A stretch of 64,000 nucleotides of DNA from Bradyrhizobium diazoefficiens. GTDB lineage: Bacteria > Pseudomonadota > Alphaproteobacteria > Rhizobiales > Xanthobacteraceae. Under the pieces are notes generated by a model, which was not told the origin of the DNA, made no database searches, and saw nothing but the letters and a program-made list of their open reading frames with translations. Where the stretch lies: assembly GCF_016616235.1 (NCBI RefSeq), contig NZ_CP067100.1, positions 3,221,001 to 3,285,000 of the forward strand, written 5' to 3'. Shown piece by piece: positions 7,432 through 16,032 of the stretch (position 1 is the stretch's first letter; every line of letters begins with the position of its first letter). The translations under genes and the position numbers were made by a program.

Positions 7432-8360
7432 ACGGCCGCAATGACATCGCGATCGACGTCAAGGGCCTGACGAAATCGTTCGGCGGGCGCGAGGTCGTGC
7501 ACGACCTGTCAATGCAGGTGAAGCGCGGCTCGATCTACGGCTTCCTCGGGCCGAACGGCTCGGGCAAGACCACGACGATCCGCATCCTCTGCGGCCTGCT
7601 GACGCCCGACAGCGGCGAGGGCACCTGCCTCGGCTACGACATCCGGCGCGATGCCGAGAAGATCAAGCGCCAGGTCGGCTACATGACCCAGCGCTTCAGC
7701 CTGTATCAGGATCTCTCCGTGCGCGAGAACCTGGAATTCGTCGCGCGGCTCTATGGCCTCGCCGATGCGCGCGGCGCCGCGCGCGACATGATCAAGCGCC
7801 TCGGGCTGTCAGGCCGCGAGGAGCAGCTCGCGGGCGAGCTCTCCGGCGGCTGGAAGCAGCGGCTGGCGCTGGGTGCCTGCACGCTGCCGAATCCAAAACT
7901 GCTGCTGCTCGACGAGCCGACCGCCGGCGTCGATCCCAAGGCGCGGCGCGACTTCTGGAACGAGATCCATGCGCTCGCGGCCGAAGGGCTCACGGTGCTG
8001 GTCTCGACCCATTACATGGACGAGGCCGAGCGCTGTCATGAGATCGCCTATATCGCCTACGGCCATTTGCTGGCGCATGGCACCGTCGAGGAGGTGATCG
8101 CGGGATCCGCGCTCTCGACCTACACCGTCACGGGCGAAGACCTGAACGGCCTCACGGCCGAGCTCACCGGCAGGCCCGGGGTCGATATGGTGGCGCCGTT
8201 CGGGACCTCGCTGCACGTGTCCGGGCGCGACGTCGCCGCGCTCGAGGCCAGCATCGCGCCGTGGCGCGAGAAGAGCGGGCTGCACTGGCACAAGTCCTCG
8301 CCTTCGCTCGAAGACGCCTTCATCGAGCTGATGAGCCGCTCCAAGGACAATTTCCAATAA
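7428..8360 (+). CDS. ABC exporter ATP-binding protein
   Basis: This 310-residue single nucleotide-binding domain has Walker A GPNGSGKTT, the signature ELSGGWKQRLALG, Walker B LLLLDEPTAGVDP and the switch histidine in STHYMDEAE. The C-terminal 80 residues form the extra domain of drug- and lipid-exporting ABC-2 ATPases. The protein energises the permease encoded next. It overlaps the adaptor gene by four bases. Its stop lies inside a 16-base tandem duplication that separates it from the permease. Confidence 0.93.
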   Translation: MNGRNDIAIDVKGLTKSFGGREVVHDLSMQVKRGSIYGFLGPNGSGKTTTIRILCGLLTPDSGEGTCLGYDIRRDAEKIKRQVGYMTQRFSLYQDLSVRENLEFVARLYGLADARGAARDMIKRLGLSGREEQLAGELSGGWKQRLALGACTLPNPKLLLLDEPTAGVDPKARRDFWNEIHALAAEGLTVLVSTHYMDEAERCHEIAYIAYGHLLAHGTVEEVIAGSALSTYTVTGEDLNGLTAELTGRPGVDMVAPFGTSLHVSGRDVAALEASIAPWREKSGLHWHKSSPSLEDAFIELMSRSKDNFQ

Positions 8361-8374
8361 GGACAATTTCCAAT
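8343..8374 (+). repeat. 16-bp exact tandem duplication at gene junction
   Basis: Two identical 16-base units (AAGGACAATTTCCAAT) run head to tail across the end of the ATPase gene. The first ends with the T of its TAA stop; the second supplies AAGGA and the AT of the permease start. With a single unit the genes would overlap as ATGA, like the other junctions of this operon. Confidence 0.95.
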
Positions 8375-9536
8375 GAGCGCCGTCGACCAACCCGCCCCAA
8401 TGCGCGAAATCCGCGAACGCTTCGGCTTCTTGAAGCGGTCCTATGCGATGCTGGTCAAGGAGTTTATCCAGCTCCGGCGCGACCGCGTGTCGTTCGCGAT
8501 GATCGTGATGCTGCCGGTGATGCAGCTCCTCTTGTTCGGATACGCCATCAATACCACGCCGCACAATCTGCCGAGCGCGGTGTTGCTCCAGGAGGATTCC
8601 GATCTCGCCCGCTCGATCCTGAAGGCGCTGGAGAACACCGCCTATTTCCGCTTTCTCTACGAGGTGCACGACGTCGACGATTTCGACAATCTGCTGAAAT
8701 CCGGCAAGGTGCTATTTGGCGTCGAGATCCCGCGCGGCTTCGAGCGCGCGGTGCGGCGCGGCGACAGGCCGGCACTGCTGGTCGCGGCCGACGCCACCGA
8801 CCCGATTGCGGCGAGCGCCGCGCTCGGTTCGCTCGGTATGGTGGTGCAGACCGCGCTCGCCCACGACCTCTATATCGGCAATCCCCCGGAGATGCCGTTC
8901 GAGATCCGCGCCCATGCCCGCTACAACCCGGCCGCGAACTCCAGCCTTAACATCGTGCCGGGCCTCGTCGGCACCATCCTCACCATGACCATGCTGATCT
9001 TCACCGCGCTCTCGGTCACGCGCGAGGTCGAGCGCGGCACCATGGAGGCCCTGTTGTCGATGCCGATCAAGCCGGTCGAGGTGATGTTCGGCAAGATCAT
9101 CCCCTATGTGCTGGTCGGCTTCGTCCAGGCGTTTCTGATCATCGGCATCGGCGTGGTTCTGTTCGGCGTGCCCATCCTCGGCAATCTCTTCCTGCTGGCG
9201 CTGCTCTCGACCCTGTTCATCACCACCAACCTGTCGATCGGCTACACGATCTCGACGGTGGTGCAGAACCAGCTCCAGGCCATGCAGATGTCGTTGATGT
9301 TTTTCCTGCCGAGCATTCTTCTGTCCGGCTTCATGTTCCCCTTCGCGGGGATGCCGGCGTGGGCGCAGTATGTCGGCGAATGCCTGCCGTTGACGCACTA
9401 TCTGCGCATCGTCCGCGCCATCATGCTGAAGGGTGCGACCATGCAGAATCTGCGCTTCGACACGCTGGCGCTGGTGGCCCTGATGCTCCTCGCCATGACC
9501 ATCGCCGTGACGCGCTTCCGCCGCACGCTGGATTGA
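8373..9536 (+). CDS. ABC-2 type exporter permease
   Basis: This 387-residue membrane protein of the YbhS/YbhR class has one N-terminal transmembrane helix (MIVMLPVMQLLLFGYAI) and a periplasmic domain of about 130 residues. A five-helix ABC-2 bundle follows, with TREVERGTMEALLSMPIKP, the conserved cytoplasmic gate of the family. It works with the preceding ATPase and adaptor. The well-known ybhGFSR system has two permeases, whereas only one is present here, so a homodimer is likely. The ribosome site AAGGA comes from the second unit of the 16-base duplication. Confidence 0.92.
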   Translation: MSAVDQPAPMREIRERFGFLKRSYAMLVKEFIQLRRDRVSFAMIVMLPVMQLLLFGYAINTTPHNLPSAVLLQEDSDLARSILKALENTAYFRFLYEVHDVDDFDNLLKSGKVLFGVEIPRGFERAVRRGDRPALLVAADATDPIAASAALGSLGMVVQTALAHDLYIGNPPEMPFEIRAHARYNPAANSSLNIVPGLVGTILTMTMLIFTALSVTREVERGTMEALLSMPIKPVEVMFGKIIPYVLVGFVQAFLIIGIGVVLFGVPILGNLFLLALLSTLFITTNLSIGYTISTVVQNQLQAMQMSLMFFLPSILLSGFMFPFAGMPAWAQYVGECLPLTHYLRIVRAIMLKGATMQNLRFDTLALVALMLLAMTIAVTRFRRTLD

Positions 9537-9553
9537 GGCAAGATACCCCCGCA

Positions 9554-10876
9554 ATGATTGGGGGAATGATGGTCAGCTTTGCGAGCAGGAAGACCCGGCA
9601 GCATGCCGTGGTGTCGGCGGAGTTCGAGCGCGAGCTCACGCGCGAGGTGCTGCGGACCGAGCTGCTGCGGGTCAGGGCCTTGATCGTCACGGGCTGCGTC
9701 ATCGTCGTGTTCTTCACCGCGATCGAGCTGATCGATCCCCAAGTGGTCGAGCGGGTCTGGCACGGCACATCCGGCAGGGTCCAGCTCTATGTGCTGATGG
9801 CGGGCTTCATTCTGTTCGAGCTCTGGGTGCACACCCAGATCCGGCGAAACCTCAAGCTCGGTCGCGACGTGCCGGTCGTCAGGCGCTATATCGGCGCGTT
9901 CATCGAGACGTCGCTGCCGACGCTGATCCTGGTGCTTCAGATCCGCAGCATGGGGGCAAGCCAGGCGCTGGGCTTCGTCACGCCGCTGGTCTATTTCATT
10001 TTCGTGATTCTCTCGACGTTGCGGCTGGACTTCCGGCTCTCCACCTTCACCGGCTTCGTGGCTGCGGCCGAGCTGTTCGCCGTTGCGATGTATTTCTATG
10101 CCACCAATGCCGCCGGTGAGCCCGAGACATATTTCCACGCCGTGCGCAGCACCATCATCCTGATCTGCGGCGTGCTCGCAGGTTCGGTCGGCGCGCAGCT
10201 TCGCCGCCAGTTCACGGCGAGCATCGCAGCGGCCACCGCGCGCGACCGCATCACCAATCTGTTCGGTCAGCACGTCTCGCCGCAGGTGGTGGAACGGCTG
10301 ATGGCGGAGGGCACCAGCGCCGGCGGCGACGTCCGCCGCGTCGCCGTGATGTTCGTCGACTTCCGCGGCTTCACCGCCGGCGCGCAGTCGCGCACCCCGC
10401 AGGAGGTGGTCGACCGCCTCGACGGCGCCTTCGCGGTGCTGGTCGACATCCTCGACCGCCAGGGTGGCATCGTGAACAAGTTCCTCGGCGACGGCTTTCT
10501 CGCGTTGTTCGGTGCGCCGCTGGAGGCCTCGGATGCCGCCCATCGCGCGGTCGCCGCCGGCCGCGAGATGCTGACCGCGATGGACCGCATCAACGCGCAA
10601 ACGGCCTGGCCGCTGCGGATCGGCATCGGCATCCATTTCGGCGAGGTCGTCGCCGGTAATATCGGCTCGCCCCGGCGCAAGGAGTACACGGTGATCGGCG
10701 ACACCGTGAACTTCGCCTCGCGGCTCGAGGCGCTGAACAAGGAGTTCGGCTCACAGCTCTTGATCTCCGCGTCCGTGCGCGAGGCGCTGGGCGCTGACGG
10801 GGACGATGCCGTCGCGCTCGGCGAAATCGCGGTGCGCGGCTATGAGCAGAAGGTGGCGGTGTTTCAATTGGGGTGA
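9554..10876 (+). CDS. 6-TM adenylate/guanylate cyclase (class III)
   Basis: This 440-residue protein has six transmembrane helices in residues 40-215 and a C-terminal class III cyclase domain. The catalytic set is complete: metal aspartates in VDFRGFT and FLGDGFLALFG, the purine lysine in IVNKFLGDG, the second purine residue in VIGDTVNFASRLE, and the transition-state Asn and Arg in the same motif. It should make cAMP from ATP in the cytoplasm in response to a membrane signal. The ATG at 9554 is chosen because the longer frame overlaps the permease gene. It is transcribed with the exporter direction but is functionally unrelated. Confidence 0.9.
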   Translation: MIGGMMVSFASRKTRQHAVVSAEFERELTREVLRTELLRVRALIVTGCVIVVFFTAIELIDPQVVERVWHGTSGRVQLYVLMAGFILFELWVHTQIRRNLKLGRDVPVVRRYIGAFIETSLPTLILVLQIRSMGASQALGFVTPLVYFIFVILSTLRLDFRLSTFTGFVAAAELFAVAMYFYATNAAGEPETYFHAVRSTIILICGVLAGSVGAQLRRQFTASIAAATARDRITNLFGQHVSPQVVERLMAEGTSAGGDVRRVAVMFVDFRGFTAGAQSRTPQEVVDRLDGAFAVLVDILDRQGGIVNKFLGDGFLALFGAPLEASDAAHRAVAAGREMLTAMDRINAQTAWPLRIGIGIHFGEVVAGNIGSPRRKEYTVIGDTVNFASRLEALNKEFGSQLLISASVREALGADGDDAVALGEIAVRGYEQKVAVFQLG

Positions 10877-10957
10877 GGGAGGCCTTCAGGCGCGGGTCGC
10901 GTTTCGTTGAAGTCGCGTGATGAAATATCTCCAGGTGTTCTCGCGTCCTTACACTGT

Positions 10958-10979
10958 GGAGGCCGACATCTCGGCCTCC
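10958..10979 (+). terminator. Hairpin between cyclase and small secreted protein
   Basis: A perfect nine-base stem (GGAGGCCGA...TCGGCCTCC) with a four-base CATC loop is followed by GTTTGT. It is 80 bases after the cyclase stop and 25 bases before the next start. It could end the cyclase message or act as a leader structure for the small gene. The T tract is weak. Confidence 0.5.
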
Positions 10980-11003
10980 GTTTGTCACCCGGAGAAAAAA
11001 CCA

Positions 11004-11204
11004 ATGACCCGATTGACCCCTGTCGTGGCCGCCCTGATTGCTGCCGCCGTCTATCAAACCCAGGCCGCTTCCGCCCGCGACATCGCCCCGCGGCGCGCCG
11101 CAACTCATGCGACGGCGGACTGCGTCCGAGCCCCGGCAGCGGGCGCGTATGCCACCGCGCCATACAAGCAGCCGCCTTGCCTGCCCAACACGACGACGAA
11201 CTGA
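11004..11204 (+). CDS. Small secreted hypothetical protein
   Basis: The ATG at 11004 follows GGAGAAAA at good spacing. It gives 66 residues: a signal peptide (RLTPVVAALIAAAVYQ, cleavage near ASA) and a mature part of about 40 residues rich in Ala, Thr and Pro with two cysteines (ADCVRAP and PPCLP). The longer upstream ATG lacks a ribosome site. I do not recognise the family. Small secreted proteins of this type are common in Bradyrhizobium and function is unknown. Confidence 0.65.
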   Translation: MTRLTPVVAALIAAAVYQTQAASARDIAPRRAATHATADCVRAPAAGAYATAPYKQPPCLPNTTTN

Positions 11205-11438
11205 CGATCGCGACCAAGCCGGGTTGGCGACGTCCGTCAACCCGGTCCTAGTCCTTGTGTCGTAGCCCTCGGATCTCGTGCAGAAGATGAAGGACTAACG
11301 GAAAGCGCGCTTCCGACCGGTTACGCGATTGCTCCGATTGCTCCGAATTTTGGGGCATGACGAGCGATCTCGCCGGCTTGTAGACTGCGCGAGACGCGGC
11401 CGGTCGTGGCCGCGACTTGCGCGGAGAGGAAGCGAAAC

Positions 11439-12353
11439 ATGCAGCGCCGCTACGTCACCGTCGACGTGTTCACCGATCGCGCCTTCGGCGGCAACCAGCT
11501 CGCCGTGGTGCTCGATGCCGGCGGGCTTTCGACCGCGCAGATGCAGGCGATCGCGACCGAGTTCAACTATTCCGAGACCACCTTCGTGCTGCCGCCGCGC
11601 GACAAGAGCAACGATGCCGAGGTGCGCATCTTCACGCCGGTGAGGGAGCTTCCCTTTGCCGGCCATCCCAATGTGGGGACCGCCTTCGTGCTGGCGACGA
11701 TCGCGAAGGAGCCGAAGCCGCGCTTCTTGTTCGAGGAGAGGGCGGGCCTCGTGCCGGTCGATATCCGGCGCGAGCAGGGCCGCGTGGTCAGCACCGAGCT
11801 CACCGCGCCGCAGCCGCTGTCGTGCCTGTCGGAATTGTCTGCCGCCGATGCCGCAAGCTGCATCTCGCTCAGTGCAGAGGACATTAAGGTCGATCGTCAT
11901 GCGCCGCAGGTCGTCAGTGTTGGAACGCCGTTTCTGGTGATCGAGGTGCACTCGCGCGATGCGCTCAAGCGGGCGAGGTCCGATGCGGCGGCCTTCGGCA
12001 AGGTATTTCCGCGCGACGGCGCGTTCTCGGCCTGGTTCTATACGCGTGATGTGCCGGCGGCGGAGGCGCCTTGCGAGCGCCAGGCGCGAATGTTCATGCG
12101 CGGCGCCAGCGGCCTTACTGAGGACCCTGCCACCGGCAGCGCCACCGTTGCGGCCGCCGCGCTGTTCGCCGATCTCGATCCCATGCGTGACGGCGAGTTG
12201 AAGCTCACCGTCGGCCAAGGGTTTGACATGGGCCGGCCAAGCATCCTCTCGACGCGCGTGCGCAAGCAGGACGGCAAGATCGTTTCCGCCCATGTCGGCG
12301 GCAGCTGCGTGCAGATGATGGAGGGGATGTTCCGGTTGGCGGGGGAGGGGTAG
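11439..12353 (+). CDS. PhzF-family isomerase/epimerase-like protein
   Basis: This 304-residue protein is full length for the PhzF family. It opens with RRYVTVDVFTDRAFGGNQLAVV and carries the catalytic glutamate in FNYSETTFVLPP. It also has the substrate loop LPFAGHPNVGTAFVL and the second-half DPATGSATVAAAA motif. PhzF enzymes are cofactor-free isomerases with a diaminopimelate-epimerase fold; the phenazine function itself is not implied outside a phz cluster. The ATG at 11439 has GAGAGGA upstream. It is a single gene, followed by a palindromic element. Confidence 0.9.
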   Translation: MQRRYVTVDVFTDRAFGGNQLAVVLDAGGLSTAQMQAIATEFNYSETTFVLPPRDKSNDAEVRIFTPVRELPFAGHPNVGTAFVLATIAKEPKPRFLFEERAGLVPVDIRREQGRVVSTELTAPQPLSCLSELSAADAASCISLSAEDIKVDRHAPQVVSVGTPFLVIEVHSRDALKRARSDAAAFGKVFPRDGAFSAWFYTRDVPAAEAPCERQARMFMRGASGLTEDPATGSATVAAAALFADLDPMRDGELKLTVGQGFDMGRPSILSTRVRKQDGKIVSAHVGGSCVQMMEGMFRLAGEG

Positions 12354-12354
12354 C

Positions 12355-12501
12355 CGTCATTCCGGGGCGCGCGTAGCACGAGCTATAATGCGCAATTGCG
12401 TATCAGAGAATCCATCGCGCCGCAGCGTCGGTGGATGAATGGATTCTCAGGTGCGTAATTGTGCACTGTAGTTCACGACTTTGTCGCGTCCCGGAATGAT
12501 G
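12355..12501. repeat. Palindromic element, family C, copy 2
   Basis: The element begins CGTCATTCCGGGGCGCGCG and ends CCCGGAATGATGG. Inside is a second inverted pair, AGAGAATCCAT and ATGGATTCTC, flanked by GCGCAATTGCG and TGCGTAATTGTGC. It fills the gap between the convergent PhzF and DUF488 genes. Confidence 0.8.
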
Positions 12502-12511
12502 GCGAAGTTGG

Positions 12512-12973
12512 CTACACCTGCCGCCCTGCCAAATTCGTCACCGCCACCCCATCCCGCTCCTCGATGATCTCCGCGATGATCCGGCGGTGGCAGTGGGTGT
12601 GATCGCGCTCGTAGCAGAGCAGGCAGACGGGGCCGGCCTTCTTCACCAGCGCCGACAGCTCGTCCATCGCTTCTTTTGCCTCGGGCGCCTTCAGGTGCTT
12701 GGAGAAGATCTTCTCCAGCACATCGTATTGCCCGCTGCGCGCGGCGAGGCGGCCTTCCTTCGGCGTGCCGAGCGCTGCCAGATGAACATAGCCGATGCCG
12801 CGCTCATCCAAGCCGGCCGCAAGCTGCTTCTTGGAAAAGCCGGGCCGGCGCGATGACGTCACCGCGCGCACGTCGACCACGAGCTTGACGCCGGCCGCTT
12901 CCAGCTCGTCCAGCACCGCCTTGGGCGGCGTCTGCTCATAGCCGATGGTGAAGAGCTTTTTCGCCTTGGCCAT
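12512..12973 (-). CDS. DUF488 family protein
   Basis: This 153-residue protein matches the DUF488 family: FTIGYEQTPPKAVLDEL, the VVDVRAVTSSRRPGF strand-loop and the C-terminal CLLCYERDHTHCHR motif. The family is uncharacterised; the conserved Cys/His cluster suggests a metal or thiol site. It lies nine bases after a DUF72 gene on the same strand, a frequent pairing. The exact role is unknown. Confidence 0.88.
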   Translation of the reverse strand: MAKAKKLFTIGYEQTPPKAVLDELEAAGVKLVVDVRAVTSSRRPGFSKKQLAAGLDERGIGYVHLAALGTPKEGRLAARSGQYDVLEKIFSKHLKAPEAKEAMDELSALVKKAGPVCLLCYERDHTHCHRRIIAEIIEERDGVAVTNLAGRQV

Positions 12974-12981
12974 GGGACGCC

Positions 12982-13818
12982 TCAGCTCACCCGTGTAATC
13001 AGTTCCATGGCGCCGTGGGGCGCGCGCACCTTGCCCTCGTGGATGACATAGGCGAACACGTCGCGCGGCTCCTTCTTCGGCTTGGTCTTGTCGACCTTTG
13101 GCAGGTCGTCGGGTTCGCCGCCCTCGGCCCAGGCCTGAAAACGCTCGGCCCAGGCATCGAGTTGCTTCGGCGGATAGCAGGTTTTGATCTCGTCATTGCC
13201 CTTCTGCAGCCGCGCATAGACGAAGTCCCCGGCAACGTCGGCGATCGCAGGATATTTGCCGTGCTCGGCGAACACGACCGGCGTCTCGAATTCGCGGATC
13301 AGCGCGATGAAATCAGGCGTGCAAAAACTGTCGTGGCGGACCTCGACGACATGGCGCAGCGCGCGTCCCTCGAGCTTGCGCGGCAGCAGCTCCAGGAACT
13401 TGCCGAAATCGACACCGTCGAATTTCTTGGTCGGCGCGAACTGCCACAGCACCGGCCCGAGATGATCGCCGAGCTCCAGCACGCCGGAATCGTAGAACCG
13501 CTTGATGGAATCGCCGGCCTCGGCGAGCACGCGGCGGTTGGTGGCAAAGCGCGGGCCTTTCACCGAAAAGACAAACCCCTCGGGCACCTCGCTCGCCCAT
13601 TTGCGAAAGCTCTCCGGCTTCTGCGAGCCGTAATAGGTCCCGTTGATCTCGATCGAGGTCAGCTTCGAGGCCGCGTAGGACAGCTCCTTCGCTTGCGTCA
13701 ACTTCTCCGGATAGAACACGCCGCGCCAGGGCTCGAAGGTCCAGCCGCCGATGCCGATGAAGATGTTGCCGGATTTTTTTGACGCGGTTTTTGCTTTGGC
13801 CACGGGAGGATCTCGCAT
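12982..13818 (-). CDS. DUF72 family TIM-barrel protein
   Basis: This 278-residue protein is a full-length DUF72 (YecE-like) member: IFIGIGGWTFEPWRGVFYP at the start, then EINGTYYGSQKPESFRKWASEVP, VEVRHDSFC and FVYARLQKG. The family forms a TIM barrel of unknown activity. The first residues are basic (AKAKTASKKSG). A GTG five codons downstream of the chosen ATG is an alternative start, and neither has a strong ribosome site. The gene probably forms a two-gene operon with the DUF488 gene. Confidence 0.88.
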   Translation of the reverse strand: MRDPPVAKAKTASKKSGNIFIGIGGWTFEPWRGVFYPEKLTQAKELSYAASKLTSIEINGTYYGSQKPESFRKWASEVPEGFVFSVKGPRFATNRRVLAEAGDSIKRFYDSGVLELGDHLGPVLWQFAPTKKFDGVDFGKFLELLPRKLEGRALRHVVEVRHDSFCTPDFIALIREFETPVVFAEHGKYPAIADVAGDFVYARLQKGNDEIKTCYPPKQLDAWAERFQAWAEGGEPDDLPKVDKTKPKKEPRDVFAYVIHEGKVRAPHGAMELITRVS

Positions 13819-13921
13819 CGACGGGGAGAAGAGACCTCATCCTAATCAAACGAGTTGTGATTGGCCAGTTGGCCCGTCCGGTCTAAGCTTTGCGACGGGA
13901 CCCGCGAACAAGGAGAACAAG

Positions 13922-14302
13922 ATGCGGTTGCTGATGGTGGGAGCGGCGCTCGTCATGATGACATCTGCTGCCATGACATCCCGTGTTATGGCAGCCGACG
14001 ACGATGCCAAGGGCGCGCAGAAGCTCGCCATGCAGGGCCGCGACGACTATTGGCATTGCCTGGCGCGGGAATATTCGCGCGATAGCAATCAGGGCATGTC
14101 CGAACAGGACTTTGGCCGCTCGGTCGCCGGCGCCTGTCCGTCGGAGCGGCAATATTACCGGGTCGCGCTGCTCGACTATCTCACGACCCAATATCCTGAC
14201 ATCGATGCCGGCGCCCATCTCGCGACCGCGAACAGGGCAGTGGAATCCGCGCAGAAAGATATCGTGGCGGCCTTCGTCAAGCACAGGCCGCCGGCAAAAT
14301 AG
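13922..14302 (+). CDS. Secreted hypothetical protein
   Basis: The ATG at 13922 follows AAGGAGAACA and gives 126 residues. A signal peptide (RLLMVGAALVMMTSAAM, cleavage near VMA-AD) precedes a helical mature domain of about 100 residues with two cysteines (YWHCLARE and AGACPSERQYY). These may form a disulfide in the periplasm. The rest of the mature domain reads as soluble helices. I do not recognise a named family. It is a single gene divergent from DUF72. Confidence 0.8.
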   Translation: MRLLMVGAALVMMTSAAMTSRVMAADDDAKGAQKLAMQGRDDYWHCLAREYSRDSNQGMSEQDFGRSVAGACPSERQYYRVALLDYLTTQYPDIDAGAHLATANRAVESAQKDIVAAFVKHRPPAK

Positions 14303-14446
14303 GGGAGTGGCGATGGCGAGTAGCAAATAGGGCTGCAAAGCCGGCCGCCCTCATTTGCCACGCGCAATTCGCCATTCGTCCTCAAGCCCTTCCGGCTCCA
14401 TGTTCATCCGTGGTATCACTGGCTGCATCTGGAACAGGGATGGGTC

Positions 14447-14650
14447 ATGTCGTCTGAATCGTTGGGGGGCATTCTGGGTGCGATCGTCGCGGCGATCGTG
14501 CTTGCGGTGGCCGTCGTGTTCGGCCCGATCGGCCAGTACGGCAAGCCGCCCAGGCCGGCGAAGGTCGAACCTGCCCCCACTGCGGCGCCCGGAGCCCCCG
14601 CCGCGCCCGCGCCGCGAGGCCCGGTGATCCGGGAAGTCCCGAATCAATAG
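14447..14650 (+). CDS. Small single-TM hypothetical protein
   Basis: This 67-residue protein has one transmembrane helix near the N-terminus (SLGGILGAIVAAIVLAVAVV) and a proline/alanine-rich tail (PRPAKVEPAPTAAPGAP). It would be membrane anchored with a flexible tail. No enzyme motif is seen. The start has a weak GGGATGGGT ribosome context, so the coding assignment is moderate. Confidence 0.55.
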   Translation: MSSESLGGILGAIVAAIVLAVAVVFGPIGQYGKPPRPAKVEPAPTAAPGAPAAPAPRGPVIREVPNQ

Positions 14651-14892
14651 TGTCCTGAAAAAGCCGCCTTGCGGCCCTTGCACAGCGCTTCCCCCGTCTC
14701 TATCTATGTCCCAACGGCGACGTTGAGCGAAAACTCCGGCGCTGGGACGACCTTGGAATAGCTTGGGCCTGCGCCGGATGTACGCGCGGTCCGCCGTTCC
14801 GGGGTCGTTGGCATTTTAGAGCCCCTTTTGGGCCATTCCCCAGAGAAAACCTCGGCTTGGCAGCGTAAGACGCGGCGGATATACGCTGCGTC

Positions 14893-16026
14893 ATGAACGA
14901 AGCGATCAGACCGGGCACCGACGACCCGCCGCAGGCTCACGAGGCGCCGGAACTGTCGGTCATCGTCCCGACCTTCAACGAGCGCGACAACGTCACGGTG
15001 CTGTACCGGCGGCTGGAGGCGACGCTCACGAACATCGCCTGGGAGGTCGTGTTCGTCGACGACAATTCGCCCGACGGCACCTGGGACGTTGTGCGCGCTC
15101 TGGCCCAGCGCGACAGCCGCGTGCGCTGTGTCCGCCGCATCGGCCGCCGCGGCCTGTCCGGCGCCTGTATCGAGGGCATCCTGGCCTCCAGCGCGCCATA
15201 TGTGGCCGTGATCGATGCGGACCTCCAGCACGACGAGACGCAACTGCCGAAGATGCTGTTGCTGCTCGCGAGCGAGCAGGCCGAGCTCGTCGTCGGCAGC
15301 CGCTACATCGAAGGCTACAAGAGCGAAGGTTTCAACAAGCAGCGCGCCGGCGCCAGCGCGCTGGCGACCGAGCTGGCCAGGAAGATGCTGCGGGTCGAGA
15401 TCGCCGATCCCATGAGCGGCTTCTTCATGATCCGCCGCGACCGTTTCGAGCAGCTCGCGCCGAAGCTGTCCGTGCACGGCTTCAAGATCCTGCTCGACGT
15501 CGTCGCGACCGCGCACGGCGGCTTGCGCACGGTCGAGATTCCCTACACCTTCGGCGCTCGCCAGCATGGCGAGAGCAAGCTCGATTCCATGGTCGCGCTC
15601 GACTTCGTCGGCCTCGTGCTGGCCAAGCTCACCAACGATATCGTGTCGCTGCGCTTCATCCTGTTCGCGATGGTCGGCGGCATCGGCCTCGTCGTGCATC
15701 TCACCTCGTTGTTCATCGCGCTTGAGCTGTTCAAGGCGCCGTTCGCGGAGGCGCAGGCCGCCGGCGCCATCGTCGCCATGACCAGCAACTTCGTGCTCAA
15801 CAACTTCCTGACCTATCGCGACCAGCGGCTGAAGGGCTTTGCGCTGCTGCGCGGCCTGATCGCGTTCTACATCGTGTGCAGCGTCGGCCTGCTCGCCAAT
15901 GTCGGCGTCGCCTTCTCGGTCTACGATCAGGAGCCGATCTGGTGGCTGGCCGGTGCTGCCGGCGCGCTGATGGGCGTGGTGTGGAACTACGCGATGTCCG
16001 GACTGTTTGTCTGGCGCAAGAAATAG
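14893..16026 (+). CDS. GT2 glycosyltransferase with GtrA-like membrane domain
   Basis: This 377-residue protein has a DPM1/GtrB-like family 2 glycosyltransferase in residues 15-240: SVIVPTFNERDNV, FVDDNSPDGTW, the metal-binding DADLQHD and VGSRYIEGY. A GtrA-type four-helix domain follows in residues 245-375. Such enzymes move a sugar from a nucleotide sugar to polyprenyl phosphate at the inner membrane, and GtrA domains are linked to flipping the lipid-sugar. The next gene, six bases on, is a GT39 enzyme that uses lipid-linked sugars as donors. Together they form a two-step glycosylation module. The acceptor is unknown. Confidence 0.92.
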   Translation: MNEAIRPGTDDPPQAHEAPELSVIVPTFNERDNVTVLYRRLEATLTNIAWEVVFVDDNSPDGTWDVVRALAQRDSRVRCVRRIGRRGLSGACIEGILASSAPYVAVIDADLQHDETQLPKMLLLLASEQAELVVGSRYIEGYKSEGFNKQRAGASALATELARKMLRVEIADPMSGFFMIRRDRFEQLAPKLSVHGFKILLDVVATAHGGLRTVEIPYTFGARQHGESKLDSMVALDFVGLVLAKLTNDIVSLRFILFAMVGGIGLVVHLTSLFIALELFKAPFAEAQAAGAIVAMTSNFVLNNFLTYRDQRLKGFALLRGLIAFYIVCSVGLLANVGVAFSVYDQEPIWWLAGAAGALMGVVWNYAMSGLFVWRKK

Positions 16027-16032
16027 CGGACG

